DNA from: Podocnemis expansa
Lineage: Eukaryota > Chordata > Testudines > Podocnemididae
DNA: 64,000 bases
Direction of reading: 5' to 3'
Assembly: GCA_007922195.1 (NCBI GenBank)
Contig: ML681981.1
Location: forward strand, 11,725,598-11,789,597
In this document: piece after piece, positions 26,340-39,306 of the stretch
Layout: every line of letters begins with the position of its first letter
Numbering within the stretch: position 1 is the first letter of the stretch
Notes under the pieces: generated by a model
Told to the model about the DNA's origin: nothing
Databases searched by the model: none
Seen by the model: only the letters and a program-made list of their open reading frames with translations
Position numbers and translations under genes: made by a program

Positions 26340-27330
26340 CGTCCCCAATGTGGCAAGAAACTGCTTTTCATGCTTGAAATACAAGCCATGACAACAGGCA
26401 GAGACCCTGAGACCCCATCCTGTTCCACAAAGGCCTTATGAGAAGGTAGATGTGGATTTATTTACCTGGTGTTCAAAGGGTTACTTAATAGTCACTGATT
26501 ATTACTCTTTATATCCAAAAGTTTGCATAGTGCACAGTACTAATAGTAATTCAGTCATCACTGGCATGAAAGGAATTTTCTCCAGATATGGAATTCCTGA
26601 CGAGGTCTTCAGCAACAATGGACCACAATTTTCAAGTGCAGAATTCAAGCAATTTGCTTCAGATTGGGGTTTTCATCATGAAACCTCTGGTCCAAATTAC
26701 CCCCAATCAAATGGGCTGGTGTAAAGGTCCATACAGACAGTAAAGAACCTGATGAAAAAGACTTCTAAAAGTAGACAGCATTGCTTATCTACCGAAGTAT
26801 ACCCCTGGAGAATGGCTTTTCTCCAGCTCAGTTGTTAATGGGAAGAAGGATCAGATCTAATTTACCTATTAATGATAAATTGCTGCAACCCTCAGAACAA
26901 TGCTACCATTCAGAAGATGAAAGAAACTCAGAAGTGGAAGCAAAATTATTATTTTGACAGAAGGGTTCATGATTTTCCATCCCTTAACCCAGGTGATAGA
27001 GTGTGCCTGAGGAACCACTCCTTTAATACTTAGGACCAAAGAGGTACTATTAAAAAACAGCCATGGTCTTACGTGTTCCAGACAGACTAAGGGGACATAT
27101 TTCAACATAATTGATGGGATCTATAACTTATTCCAGAGAGTTCCAAAACCATGGAAGTTGAGGTAGATTCTGACATGCCTCCCCTGACTGATCCGATATC
27201 TTCAACACATGATAATGAAACTGTCAAGGAACAAGAGAATTCAGACCTGAACGAAGGACCAGTATTGAGACAAACATCCAGAAAGACTGAGAGGCTTGTT
27301 AGGATACGTGAGGGAAGTGGGTGGTAAAGT
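26340..27330 (+). pseudogene. decayed Ty3/Gypsy integrase, lineage 2
   Basis: The fragment starts within the integrase zinc finger (C--C pair near 26350) and continues through the core. VDLFTWCSKGYLIVTDYYS holds the first catalytic Asp. The second motif reads FSNNGPQFSS, with Asn where the family has Asp. The third motif PQSNGLV is followed by a stop codon (26722-26724) exactly where the catalytic Glu should be. Further codons with stops run on to a chromatin-side tail. This is the K02A2.6-like integrase type found in vertebrate genomes. The lack of gag, RT and a 5' LTR shows 5' loss. Confidence 0.8.
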
Positions 27331-27497
27331 CTCACTTGACAGTGACGTACTAGTAACCTCTCCTCTGTAGATAGTTCAGATCCTGAGTTTATGGACTGTT
27401 CTTCTGCATGTTTTTTAGATAGCTGTTATGTATTTTTAGATGTTAGTGCACACATCATTAGCTAGCTTTTATACATATTTAAATGGTTACTTGTTTT

Positions 27498-27735
27498 GGG
27501 GGGGGGGGGGGCGGGGAGATGTAGTGACATGCTTGTAGAAAGTTGTGAATTTAGAGACACTCCCTACCATAGGCCAGTATTGTGTGAATTGGAAGACATG
27601 CCCTAGAGGAGATCTAACATGGCTGCTCCCAGGCACATACCTGGATACCTGTCTGTATGATTAGAGTTCTATTCCTTACTCATTCAGTAGTATGGTCTTT
27701 AATGAACCCTCAAGATCATTAGTCACCATCAGTGT
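27498..27735 (+). mobile_element. polypurine tract and probable 3' LTR of the Gypsy element
   Basis: A run of 14 G (27498-27511), C, then GGGGAGA precedes TGTAGTGACA at 27520. A polypurine tract followed by TG is the expected junction of an LTR. The right end is uncertain: the sequence ends near AGTGTAGACATGCC, which looks like a MITE terminus, matching GGTCCGGTCTACACT at 26101. Confidence 0.5.
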
Positions 27736-29422
27736 AGACATGCCTTCAATAATGTTCTTTCAAAATATATTTTGTGTGGAATATTTGTATAATCAAGGAG
27801 AATAAGAACTTGATAAATTGTAGCAGAACATCCGTTTTGAATGAGAATCTTCAGAACCATTGACAGCAATGTATGAAGGAAATACAAACTTGCCCTTTGA
27901 TCCCTTGACAAAGCAAAGATCTATGGCTCTAAAATTTTATGCATAGTAACATGAAAGGCTTGATCAAATCTACATATTTTCCTAAATTAAGACAGGCTAT
28001 ACATAAAAGTTTGAAAGTTGAGGAAATCCAGTGGACTTTCTTATTCCAGCTTTGTAAAATGAAATGTTATGCTGAAAACATTAATACCAGTTACCAGTGG
28101 CACCCAATTGAATGTGTAATTCATGTTTAGCATTTAATAAGCAACTTTTCTTCCCATACTGACACTAGACACAAACCTAGATGCTTAGTAGTATAAAGAG
28201 ACAACACAGCCAATCAAATTCATCCTTGGTATCATGAAACAAAATGTAGACAGATGCACTACTGGAACCACAACCCTTCAGAATATTTTTATAAACTGAG
28301 CTACTTTCAAATATTTTGTTTTGAAAATTAAACAGATTAGAAATAGTTCTTGGACCAGTAAAATGTAGGATGTCATTTCCTTTCAGCATGTGACAGCTTT
28401 GCTCCCTTAACAGAACCATTTTATTTATGGCAGATGTGTTTATTCAGACCAATTGCAGACCCTGCCAAGTCTCATGCAGCAACTGTATGAAAGCCTCTCT
28501 CTGAGTTTACATACTCCTCCAGAGTGACTATGTGGTTATTTTCACTTAATTACAACTACTGAGTTTTAACATGAAGGAATATTACAAGTTCCAACTCAAA
28601 ATCTCTTCAAGATCAGCTGACATTAGATCTTGTCATACAAACAAACAAACAAAAAAAAATCAGCTCTATATGAGCATTTGTTTCAAACATGTTGTTTGAA
28701 ATACAATGCACACCACACTTCCACTCAGTTAAGCGCACAGGCTGCTAGCTGATTCCTGAATGAAGTTTAAAGGTTTCGTTTTGACCTCAGAGTCTTAAAC
28801 AGTTTTGGGCCCAGCTATCAGAGACTGCTCTCAACAACTGAGCCACTCTTAGGTGATCAAGCTAACCACTACTTTCGATATTAGGTGAGGGACTATGACA
28901 AGGAGCTTTTGCTAAAGGATCATATGCTCTGAATTTGCTTCCCCAAATAGTATGACCTTCAGAATACAATGAAAGAGCCAATCCCTTGCTACTTGGGCCT
29001 GTATGAGCCCTTGTATACAAAAGAGTTGGATGGAGTAACTAAAATCAGTCCATAAATTGATACAGTTGAACTGGCACAAACTCCTGTGTGCATAAATCTA
29101 CTCTGTTTATGATTCAGGTTGATTTATCTTAGGTAGGTAACTGAACTTGTGTTCAGACAACCGCTCAGGTCTTATAGGAGACTGGATTTTCCAGATGTAG
29201 AAGATTTTTATTCCCTCTTATCCTCTTATATCATATGTGGATATAAGCCTGTTTGTCATAATGTTATACTATTTTAATTAAAAATATGTATGTCTTTTTT
29301 TTTCCAATGTGCTTGGAGAAATGTAATACACATAATGAACAGGTCTCCCATCTTCAAGTGTCTGACAAAATGAGATTTCTAGACAGAAATCTCATGCAAA
29401 AAATAAGCTTGTCAGTCTGTAA

Positions 29423-29952
29423 GGGCTTGTCTATACTGGGGGTGGCATTGTAATTCAATCTTTGCATGTTGAATTACAGAAGTTGAAGGCAAGTGATCAC
29501 AGCAAGCTGCGTGCTTGGGGTCTCTTAGACCCACTGCTCAAATTACTTTCTCAAATGCATTGCACTTTGGGTAGTAGGGACAGGGGCTTGTGGGGAGGCA
29601 GTCATCCTCTGCTCACTCCTCTCCCCTCTTCACTAAAGAAAAAAAGGCAGGACAGAGAGGGACAGTGCTTCAAGCAGAGAGGGGAATTAACTGAAAACTT
29701 GCATCAGGGGAGGAGCTATGTTGTCAGGGTAAAAGGACAGGAAAAACAGGTTGAGCTGCTCTCTGGATAGAAGGAGCTAAATGAAAATGGTAGATTTCAA
29801 TCTCAGGGCTATGCCACTTGTAGGAGGGGTGTCAGCAGATCAAATTATAGCTCCATTTTTTTCAAATGTACTGCTGACAGTGGAGACCCAAGCTGCAAAA
29901 GGTCAAGGTAAGCAGCTTTATGTCGAACTTCACTGACAGCATAGACCAGATC
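29423..29952 (+). mobile_element. Harbinger-like MITE, copy 1, 530 bp
   Basis: Left end GGGCTTGTCTATACT and right end AGCATAGACCAGATC are inverted, flanked by TAA on both sides (29420-29422 and 29953-29955), the 3-bp target of PIF/Harbinger. Related copies are at 34357 and 60086. Confidence 0.7.
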
Positions 29953-29955
29953 TAA

Positions 29956-30012
29956 GAGTGCCACAGGACTCCTTGTTTGTTTTGCTGAACTTGACTAAAC
30001 ACAGCTACCACT
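29956..30012 (+). mobile_element. Penelope-like single-arm remnant
   Basis: GAGTGCCACAGGACTCCTTG and the following CTGAAC-TGACTAAACACAGC are the terminal part of the palindromic repeat, here as one arm immediately beside the MITE. Confidence 0.55.
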
Positions 30013-31258
30013 AATGAACAAATATAAATAAATGGTAACCAATTGTTTGGAAGCAAAGCCCAAAACCCTTGACCAGTCTCCATAGCTCCATTTCACTAAA
30101 AACGTCAATAGCTCAGTAAACTATAGCTACTTTTCATTATCAGCTGGTTCTAGGTATTTTAAATAGTGCAGAAGTTAGAAAGGTAAAGATACATTGCCAC
30201 AAACATAAAATAGTATATTCCTGTCTCAGTAATAATTTTAGATATTAAATCATATTTCAGAGTTCTTTGTTTATATTAGTTATGTATCATACCCAGTTCA
30301 TGCCAAAAATTACAAGTATTTTTGCCATTCTACATAAATGCTATAAGAAACATGGGAGGATGGTACAACCCCATTAAAAGAATATAGAAGTCCAGGAAAA
30401 GTAGTTCTACCAATTATAGACTGCTATATTAACTAAAAATGTAACAGAGACTTGCATTAAAGATTAAAAATAGAAAAAGCTGACAGCAGAAGTGACCAAA
30501 TCTCATCTTTGCTGAAAATTAGATGTCTAAATATTTTAGATATAGCAGATGTAATACAAGGTACTTCAATTTCATTACCAGTAAAATGCACTGAATTGCT
30601 ATAGTTCTAGAATGGGTGCAGCTGCCATTCAGAGTATTGAAATTAGAGATTCTTTATTTCTCTTGGAGAAAGAACAATCCAATTACAAATCAATCTGCTA
30701 AGCATTTCTCTGATGTTAGCACTGCTAGGAGTGGGTGACTTTTTTTTTTTTTAAATGTGGGGTAAAATATATCATTAGGCTTTTTAATTTTAGCAGCTGT
30801 AGTTACCATTGCCACTGACTAGAGAAGAGACAATGCTAGACATTTAATTTGTAAATATTTGGCAAGTTCTAGTTGTGGAAACAAAGTTACAGTAGATGAT
30901 ACAAGGAACACTTAGCAAATAGACATTACTTATGCTAAAAAAACATGGATTAAGAAGCCACTTACTCTATTTCCCCTGCCTTATTGAATTATTTTGTTCC
31001 ATTCCTTTTACATATGCAAATTTTCAATGTTCTTCATTTGAACTGCATTATCTTGTCTTTGTCTTGGCACATAATGCACAAGTGAAAACAATTTCTGATA
31101 TTCCTTCAGGACTCTTAAGATTTGTATTTTGATACAGAGGGCATTCATGTACAGTATCGTATTTAATTGTGACCAAAACTTCTGTGTTTTAGTGAAAACA
31201 CAGGATACACTATTGTATATTAGATTAGTGAGGCTGTCTACATACATATCTTGTAATG

Positions 31259-31446
31259 CAGGGGTCTCAAACATGTACCCCATGGGCCGCATGCATCCCC
31301 TAAAGCTACTTCTTGCAACCCACAATGACACTATTGTTACCAATCTTTACACTATCGTTGTATGACAAGGTTCCAGTGGTGCAGCCCTTGGACTAGCATT
31401 CTAGTCCTCGTGCGGCCCGCAGGGTGATTTGAGTTTGAGCCCCCTG
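31259..31446. mobile_element. hAT MITE E, 188 bp
   Basis: CAGGGGTCTCAAAC at the left and GTTTGAGCCCCCTG at the right are inverted repeats; flanks TTGTAATG and TTGTATTA match only partly. It is the same family as 21027-21193 in the opposite orientation. Confidence 0.75.
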
Positions 31447-32989
31447 TTGTATTATCACTTCAGGAACCAGAAAAACCCACAAAAAAAATTGTTTTATTGT
31501 TTTTGGTAGACAAACAAAGCTCCTCCATCTTCCCTCTCATTTAAACAAAATGATACAGAATGCCCCCACGATACTTAGCTTTTAGTACCATTCTGATAAA
31601 AACAAACAACACTATTTTAAAAGCCATTAAATCTGGAGAATATGATCATGTTCCATATTTGTAGACTGCAGTTCTTACACTCTATTAGGTAACTGTAAGT
31701 GATTTTGAACTGCAAGAACCTCTAATCAACTTATAACTTTGGAAACTGTTAATATCTTTGTCCTACACATCTGTGTCCTAAACATTTGTCTATAAGATGC
31801 CAGAATACCAAGGGCTTAAGCAGAACCTATTACCAACATCAGATGTACTATACTAGGTGGCCCACGAGATCAGACTCCTGGAATAAGATACACTTATTCC
31901 CCTCAACTTATATAGAGCTACACTGAAATTATGCAATGAACAAGAATGAGGTGAAGAAGCTCTACTTAGTGATATCATGTCCACACAAGAACTTCTGCCA
32001 CTGACTTCTTTCACAGACTTATAACTTCAGCTGGTCACAGAAGAGCCCTTTAAGGAAATAAGGCCTGAAGAATGAGCAATTTAGAAGCTGCTCTGTAACC
32101 CCCAGCACAAGTGTAGACAATAAGGCCCAGCAGAGGTCATTCTCTTCTTCCTCCATCTCAGAGAAGGGTTGATTGGTTGTCCTTATCTATCCTGACTCTC
32201 ACTATTGCCTCCTCCTTTGTCCTTTTTAGGTGAGCAGTATGAGCACAGGCACAAGAAAGTCACTAAATCTCTCTTAAGTGGAAGCATAATGCATAGAGTC
32301 CCCACAAATCCATGGATATCTGTGGACAATTTCTTAAGGTTACAGATCCACACACATATATCCATGCACGGTTCTATACATACCAAAGAAGGTGGCATGA
32401 AGACACATGCACAATCCCAGGAATCTTTTTGGCACTTTCAGCTCACTCCATGCCCCATGCCCCACTGCCTTCACATGCCTCTCTGCACAAAATTCTCACC
32501 AATTTCTTTCAAAAGAAAATTAACGTGCTATATCACCACCACCACCACCCCCTTCTCTTGGCTTGTCTTCCATCCTGTTTTCCCTATAGAAATATCTCCT
32601 CCTCCTCAATTACACAAAAGGCTTCTCATCTGCTCTCCATTCCTAGCCTCTCCACTGACCCCATTCTAACCCACCGCCTTATACCCCTGGCAGTCACCTT
32701 TATCCCCCACCTTTACTCTTCTCCTTAACCCCTCACACTCCTCTAGCTCTTTCCTCTCGATGTAAACATGGCCTAGTCTCTGCCATCTCTGAAAACCCAC
32801 CCCCCCAAACCCCCACTTTCTTCTCCTGATACCACCTAATCACCTTTCCATCTCTAAGCTCATTTAACTTGTTTTCAATCACTGTCTTGTGCTCCTCTGC
32901 CATGACTCCATCCTAGACTCTCTCATCTGCTTAACATCCCTTACACTCGAGTGAAATCACTCAAAATCTCTAATGACCATTTTTTTTAG

Positions 32990-34175
32990 CCAAAGTTCAG
33001 AACCAGTAACTCCATCCTCATCCTCTGCAATTTATCAGCTGCCTTCAACACAATCAACCATGTTCCTCTTGAAAAATTTATCCTCCCTTGGCTTCTGAAT
33101 CTTTGCCCTCTCCCGATTCTCATCCTATATTTCTAACTTCAGGAAGGTTCTGTAACCTGTGTTATACAGTAGATAAAACTAGATGATCACAGTTGTCCCT
33201 TCTGGCCTTGGAATTATGAATAATCCCTCCTTCAGCATCTCATTCAGATGAGCCACCCTAACCCCTGTCCAACTCTCTCTATGGAGTTCCTGAAGGCTCT
33301 GTCCTTGATCCCCTTCTCTTCTTCCTGAGCATCTTATTTTGGGATAACTTCATCCAGAAACATTAATTCAGCTAACATCTTCATGCAGACAATTCACAGA
33401 CCTCTCTGGTCCAGACCTGTTTTCTTCTCTAAACAAAAAAAATCTCTTCCTGTCTCTGACATCAAGCTCAAAAGACCCTCAAGTCTCTCTGCTACCTCCT
33501 TTCTCAGATGCTGTTGACAGCACCACCATCCTGCCTGCAATTCAGGCCCATAACTTGGGTTTCATCTCTATTTTGACCCATTCCAAGTTCTCACATCTAG
33601 GCTATTTTTAAGTATGACAGATTATTTATTAGAAAACACTCTTAGAGATGGCTTTTATCATCTATCAATACAGCTAAAATTCTTGTCCAGGCTCTTATCT
33701 TGAATTTCAATAACTACAATATACTCCTGTGTCCCTGACAAGCATAATCTTGCACTTCAGAATTCAGAATGGTGCTGCAAAGATCATTTTCCAAGTCCAT
33801 TGCTTTGACCACATCACCCTTTGCTTTGCACTCCTCCACTGACTCTTTTCTTTACTGTATCAATATTGTCTTCACTTTCAAGGTCCTTCATGCTTTCTCT
33901 CATACTGCCCCTCATGCACGCGAGACATTCCTGTAAACACCTCCAAAAATTACAAAATAATTTAATAATAGGCTGTTGATGTGCTGATATCACTGTCTTC
34001 CACGCTGACCAATATTTGCTCATTGTTTCTTTGTACTGTCAGTGTCCATCTGTTGTCTCCTGTATCACACTTAGACTGTAAGCCATTTGTTCTGTTTGTA
34101 AAGCACCTAACACAACATAGTCCTAATTCATGACTGAGGTTAGTAGGTACTAAGATAATAAAAATAAAGAAGAAA
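32990..34175 (+). pseudogene. decayed L2-type LINE, RT 3' half
   Basis: Broken plus-strand frames give LSAAFNTIN (near 33033), VPEGSVLDPLLF (near 33285-33320), LHADNSQTSL (near 33380) and an LH-L segment near 33830-33900, matching the L2 order of [29 protein letters not shown] and LHWLP. The RT Asp pair reads DN. The end resembles the common reptile L2 tail (AAAGCACCTAACACAACATA). A short CR1-like tail (GTCCCTTCTGGCCTTGGAAT) occurs inside near 33200. Confidence 0.6.
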
Positions 34176-34356
34176 ATGGCTGACAAAGCAGCTCATCCAC
34201 AAAGGATAGCAGCATATTTGCTGATTCATGTAGCACACAGAAGGATTTATGGGTTAGTAAGTTGAAAAAGAAGTAAATGTGATCATTTGCACTGCCAAAT
34301 CCCCCAGTACTTACACAACAAAAGAGATTTCCTGATAACTACTTACAAACTCTAAG

Positions 34357-35110
34357 GGCCTGTCTACACTGGGGGTAGAACTGTAATATGATTTTAGGCT
34401 GTTAAATTATGGAACGTGAAGGCAAACGAGCACAGCAAATTCCTTGCTTGGAGTCTTGCATTGCCAGTTCTCACATTAATTCCTGAAATGTTTGCACTGT
34501 GGCTAGTAGGCCCAGGGGCTTGTGGGGAGACAGTTATCTTCTGCTCACTCTCCCATACCTCTTCTCTATGGGAGGAAGAGGCACAGAAAGCTTTCCTTTG
34601 TTTCTCTATCCATAGGCAAGAGGAGAGAGGCATAGTACTGCATCCAGAGAGATAAATTAATTGAAAACTTTCCAGGGCTGCAGGAAAGGAAGAAGCTATG
34701 TTGCTATGGTGCAACAGATGCTAGAGAAGCAGGAAAAGCAAGACAAAGAAGGAGTCTGATGGCACTTTTAAAGACTGACAAATGTAGTCTTTAAAATAAA
34801 TTAAACAAATAAATAAATGTTAGTCTTTAAAAAGTGCCACCAGACTCCTTGTTTGCTTTGCTGAACTAGACTAACACAGCTATCCCTTTGGGACAGAAAA
34901 ACAAGATCATCACTACTCTGACTACACAGACCTAAATCTGAGTGGTAGATTTCAACCTCAGTACTATGCCACTTGCAGGGGTGATGTTAGCAGGTCATAT
35001 TACAGTTTTTTCCCCTCCTTTGTTTTTTAAGTTTACTGCTCGGACAATGGAAACACAGGCTGCAGAAGGTAGAGGTAAGCAGCATTATGTCAAACTTCAT
35101 TGTCAGTGGA
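34357..35110 (+). mobile_element. Harbinger-like MITE, copy 2, with nested insertion
   Basis: It starts GGGCCTGTCTACACTGGGGG after TAA (34354-34356) and follows copy 1 (29423-29952) throughout. It is split by a palindromic repeat at about 34744-34892. The right end is eroded, so the end given is approximate. Confidence 0.65.
34744..34892. mobile_element. palindromic Penelope-like insertion within a MITE
   Basis: Inverted arms share GTCTTTAAAAAGTGCCACCA and its complement, with the terminal phrase ACTAACACAGC. Imperfect duplicates CAGGAAAAGCAAGA and CAGAAAAACAAGA flank it. Confidence 0.6.
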
Positions 35111-35210
35111 GAGCAGGACTCAGCATGCATAGGTCTTACCTCAAAAGAGATGCTTCAGTGTTCTAAGAACCTTAAGCCAACAGTGCAGTGTTTCATATCA
35201 TCATCATCAT

Positions 35211-35320
35211 GTGGGATTTTCTCCCATGAAAACGCATACCTTAAATAAATCTGTTAATCTTTAAGGGCCACAGAACTCCTTGCTTCTTTTGCTGAACTGG
35301 ACTAACACGGCTCCCCCTTT
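35211..35320 (+). mobile_element. Penelope-like single arm
   Basis: One arm of the repeat: GGGATTTTCTCCCATGAAAA, then AAATAAATCTGTTAATCTTT and GGACTAACACGGCT. No target duplication was seen. Confidence 0.6.
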
Positions 35321-35996
35321 GTAACTATGCTTATTATGGTACTGCATAAGAGCCAACCAAGAGTGAAGCCCCACTGTGCTACATACTGTAAAAAACATGA
35401 AGTAGGAAACTTTTCCTTCCCTGAAGAGCTTCTGATCTAAATAGAAGTCATAGTTTTGATTGGCATGACCAAAAGCATTCCTGCTTTGACTCTTCCTGTT
35501 CCTACTGGCTGGAGTGTCTGGCTGGCTCCTGTCTGCAGTTTTCCCCAGAGATTATTAAGAGGAGGGAGGAGAGACACCACTTGGATCCTCATACACATAA
35601 TCTGGGGCATGTTTATTCATCCATCCTGCACAGATGGGGGGGGGGAGTGGCCACTGCTGCATCCCATTTTACCTACTCTCTGTAGAGCAGCACTCCCTGC
35701 ATCAGTTACTCTTACTTGTATCACCTGGAGTCTAGGGCTGCTCACTAGTAATCCTTTGGTTCAAAACATGGGAGGTAATAGCTTCTGATTCAAGCTCCTG
35801 ATTCTGCCAACAACATAAGGGTTCAATAGACACACTCAATTTCATCCAACTTCACTTTTTTCCCCCTACAGGAAGTCATTGTTTAGCTGCAGACCTGTAT
35901 CTCACTTGCACCATTCTAATAAATTCTGAACAGGTTCTTCAACTGCTCTCATGTGGGTACCTTCCTGTGTGGTATTATGCAACATGACTACAAACT

Positions 35997-36070
35997 CCAA
36001 AGGGGCAACTGTGTTAGTCTAGTAAAGCAAAGAAAAGCAAGGAATCTCGTAGCACTTAAAAGATTAAATT
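35997..36070 (-). mobile_element. Penelope-like single arm, 74 bp
   Basis: A short arm beginning CCAAAGGGGCAACTGTGTTA, flanked by perfect 10-bp repeats ACTACAAACT (35987-35996 and 36071-36080). Confidence 0.7.
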
Positions 36071-39000
36071 ACTACAAACTGTCACTTGTGGTTTATTCTT
36101 GCTTTCCTCTTCTCTCCAGAATGAAAATTTGTGCGTGGAGTGAAATGTTTTGGGTTGATAGTTTTTCTTCCTCCTTTTTAAACATTTGCACATTGCTATG
36201 AGTTTATGTTTGAGAAAGACAGATCAAAGAAGCACGTCTTGCATTAAGACCATATAATAGTGAAGTCTGTGGTGTCTTCATTTTCTGGGGAGTTCATTCC
36301 ACAATTTAGGATAACAATTTACTTACTGTAGTGATCTCAAGCAAGTGCCCTTTTTGTTGTTGTTTCTTAATCCAAGAAGAGGTGTAAGAATTTTTCTGAC
36401 ACTTTTTCCAAACCTATGACGACTACTTCAACTGGTGTATAGAGAACAACAATTAGCTAGAAAGCTTTATCTCACCTTTTAAGGGTTACCATTAAGGTTT
36501 ATTAAATAGTTTAGCCCTGTCCCCCTCCCAAATTACTTGATAAAAAAAAAGAAGTGCTTTTAAAACATTGCCATGTTATCCAATCCAACCAAGCAAACAT
36601 TTACACAGCTGAAAGTCATTGCAGATTTCCACATTAGATTCCTTTATCATTTGTTACATACTGACACCTTTTATCCAGGAAGGAAATGTGAACAGCCCAT
36701 TTGAACAGTAGGCAGGACAGTTACTTTGCTAGTTCTTAAGGAAATAGAAATAAATAGTCACCATCCAAGCAGCTAGCTCATAACATGTTCTTTTTGCTAG
36801 CCTGCAAAGGCTCCAGACACTCACCAGCCTTGCCTACTCCCTCGCCCACAAGTAGGGTTTCTAGCAACAATCCACTCATTGAAAAGGGAGGCAGATAAAG
36901 AAGGGACAAGCAAACCCTCTGCAGAAAGTAGTACTATCATTCTCCAATTGTTCATGGACAAAAATGTAACTATTGAAAAAAGTTTTAATATAGCATAAAT
37001 AATTTTAAGTGTGCGAGTTAAGCCTATTAAGTAACGTCAGAAATAAGGCGACTCACCCCATAACTGCTTAGTGAGCAAGTTCTCATACATTCAAATAATA
37101 AATAGTGAAAAGCTTAGGATAGGTGGCAAGTACAGAAGGCCACTAGATTCCAAAGTTGCATGCAGAACTTCTACAAAATCCAGTTGTTAAAAGCCATAAG
37201 AGAATGTTACTTTTTGGAAGTTTTTTTTTTTTTTTTAGTGCATCAATACATTTTCAGTAGTTTTAAGAAATGCTGATATTTAGAACACAGTCAAATTAAT
37301 TGTGTGACCCAAACAAGTTAAAGCCATTGAAAACTTCTGAAGCCACTAGCTACAAACAGTATGGTAGCAATACCCATTGAACTGAGGTGATCATTAGGAT
37401 GCCAGACACGAAATTATCACATATTAAGATTTTTAATCCATCACCATGCCTTTTAATAATTTATGTAAAGAAGTATCTAACCCAAGAAGGAATAAAAGGG
37501 ATTGTGTTACTTCTATAACCATTAAATTTTTTTTTTATTGTTTCAAGAACTTGCACCCATTCTGCTTTTATGAAGTTGGAATGCCAACTGTCCATACATT
37601 TCCATATATTTCAAGTACTGATGGATCCATGTAACCTGTTAGATCTAAAAGCCTATTTCAAATCTTTTAGTCATTTGCTATATGAACATTTTGTAACAGT
37701 ATATTGTATTCATCAACATGGAACTCACTGCTTATAAAAGAAAATCAGCAATACAAGAACAAGGCCAAACAAAATTAAATCAGTTTTTATAATAGTGACA
37801 CTTATCTACAGCAAGTTGAATTTAGGATTTAAAACAAATATTTGTTACATCTGATTAATCTTCCAAAGTTTTCCTTGATTATTTATGTTTCTGAATGGTG
37901 AATAACGTGCACAACTTATTTCAAAAAGAGGAATCCTGTAATTACATAAAAATGGTTACATATGAGAAAAATCACTATTCAAGAGTGCTTGTAACAGATT
38001 GTATTGATGTCACTAACTGCATAACGAAATCATGTCAATTTACTAACTTAACATCAGAAAAATTATAACCTGGAATTTCAGACATAGAGCTATGAATTAA
38101 AGATTTAAAAAAAACACATATGCAAATTGTGTAACACCTACCCCAAAAGGACAGTGACCACTAAATACTGTATGACAGACATTAAAAATTCTTTTTCTTT
38201 TCTCTAGATTTTAAATAGTCATTGCACTAATTAATGTTCCAGTTTTAACAACAAATAATCTGTAGCAAATTGCATGGAATTAATTCCATATTAGAGATTT
38301 GACGACATGAAAAATTACCCAACTGACATTCTCATTGCAGCTCATCCATGGTTTAACTATAACTATTTAAGTTACTCTAATAACAAGCAAGAAATACAAT
38401 TACTATACAATGACAGCAAAAATAACTAATTCATAATATTATGAGAATGGTTACCTTTAGCTTAAAAATAAGGACACAAGCTAAAACAGTTTATTTAGCA
38501 ATTGTCTTCTGGAACTGGAAGACAAAATTATTCTGCTCCTTACTGTATTTCATGGAAATACTTAAATGGGAACATAACTGTAGTTCAAAAAGCTAAATAT
38601 GATCAATACTTAAGACATGAACTACCTTATACATTTAAAGGATTGATAGAACCCTCTTAGCTCTTTAAAGAACAGTCAATTAATATCAGCAGGTTGAAAA
38701 GTTATTATGCTGGAATTGTAACCATGATACAGAATCTATTCCCTTGCCCTCTATTTCACTTTGGTAAGTAAATCTGTTTCTGTACAGTACAACATGTGGC
38801 AGAATACCTGACTCTATTAATGAACTTCACTACTAAATTCATATAAAAATTGTAAATTCTGAATTTATGAATCTACTTTAGTATTAAATATCAATTGCCA
38901 AAACTGAAGATATTTTCTAACTTTAGTAAACAAATGTACACAGGCACGATCCAATTTCCATTAAAACCAGTAGGAAGACTCCTTATTGCCTCAACCTAAC

Positions 39001-39194
39001 TACCATTAATCTCCAGGTGAATAACTACAGTAGTCTCTTTCTTCTAGCAGTAACCCACATCCCTCTTAAGATGGCCTTTTAAAATCAAATATAATGACGA
39101 CAATGCTGTGCTCACATTCTTTTAAATATCACTACTAAAAACATATCAGAAAAGCTGCATTTAATCAAAAATGGTGGGAAATAGTCTGGTCCTT

Positions 39195-39200
<6 letters not shown>

Positions 39201-39247
<47 letters not shown>

Positions 39248-39257
39248 NNNNNNNNNN

Positions 39258-39304
<47 letters not shown>
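39201..39304. repeat. (AC)n microsatellite with a 10-N assembly gap
   Basis: An uninterrupted AC repeat is broken by ten N at 39248-39257, so the true length is unknown. It lies in the large CPEB3 intron. Confidence 0.97.
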
Positions 39305-39306
<2 letters not shown>

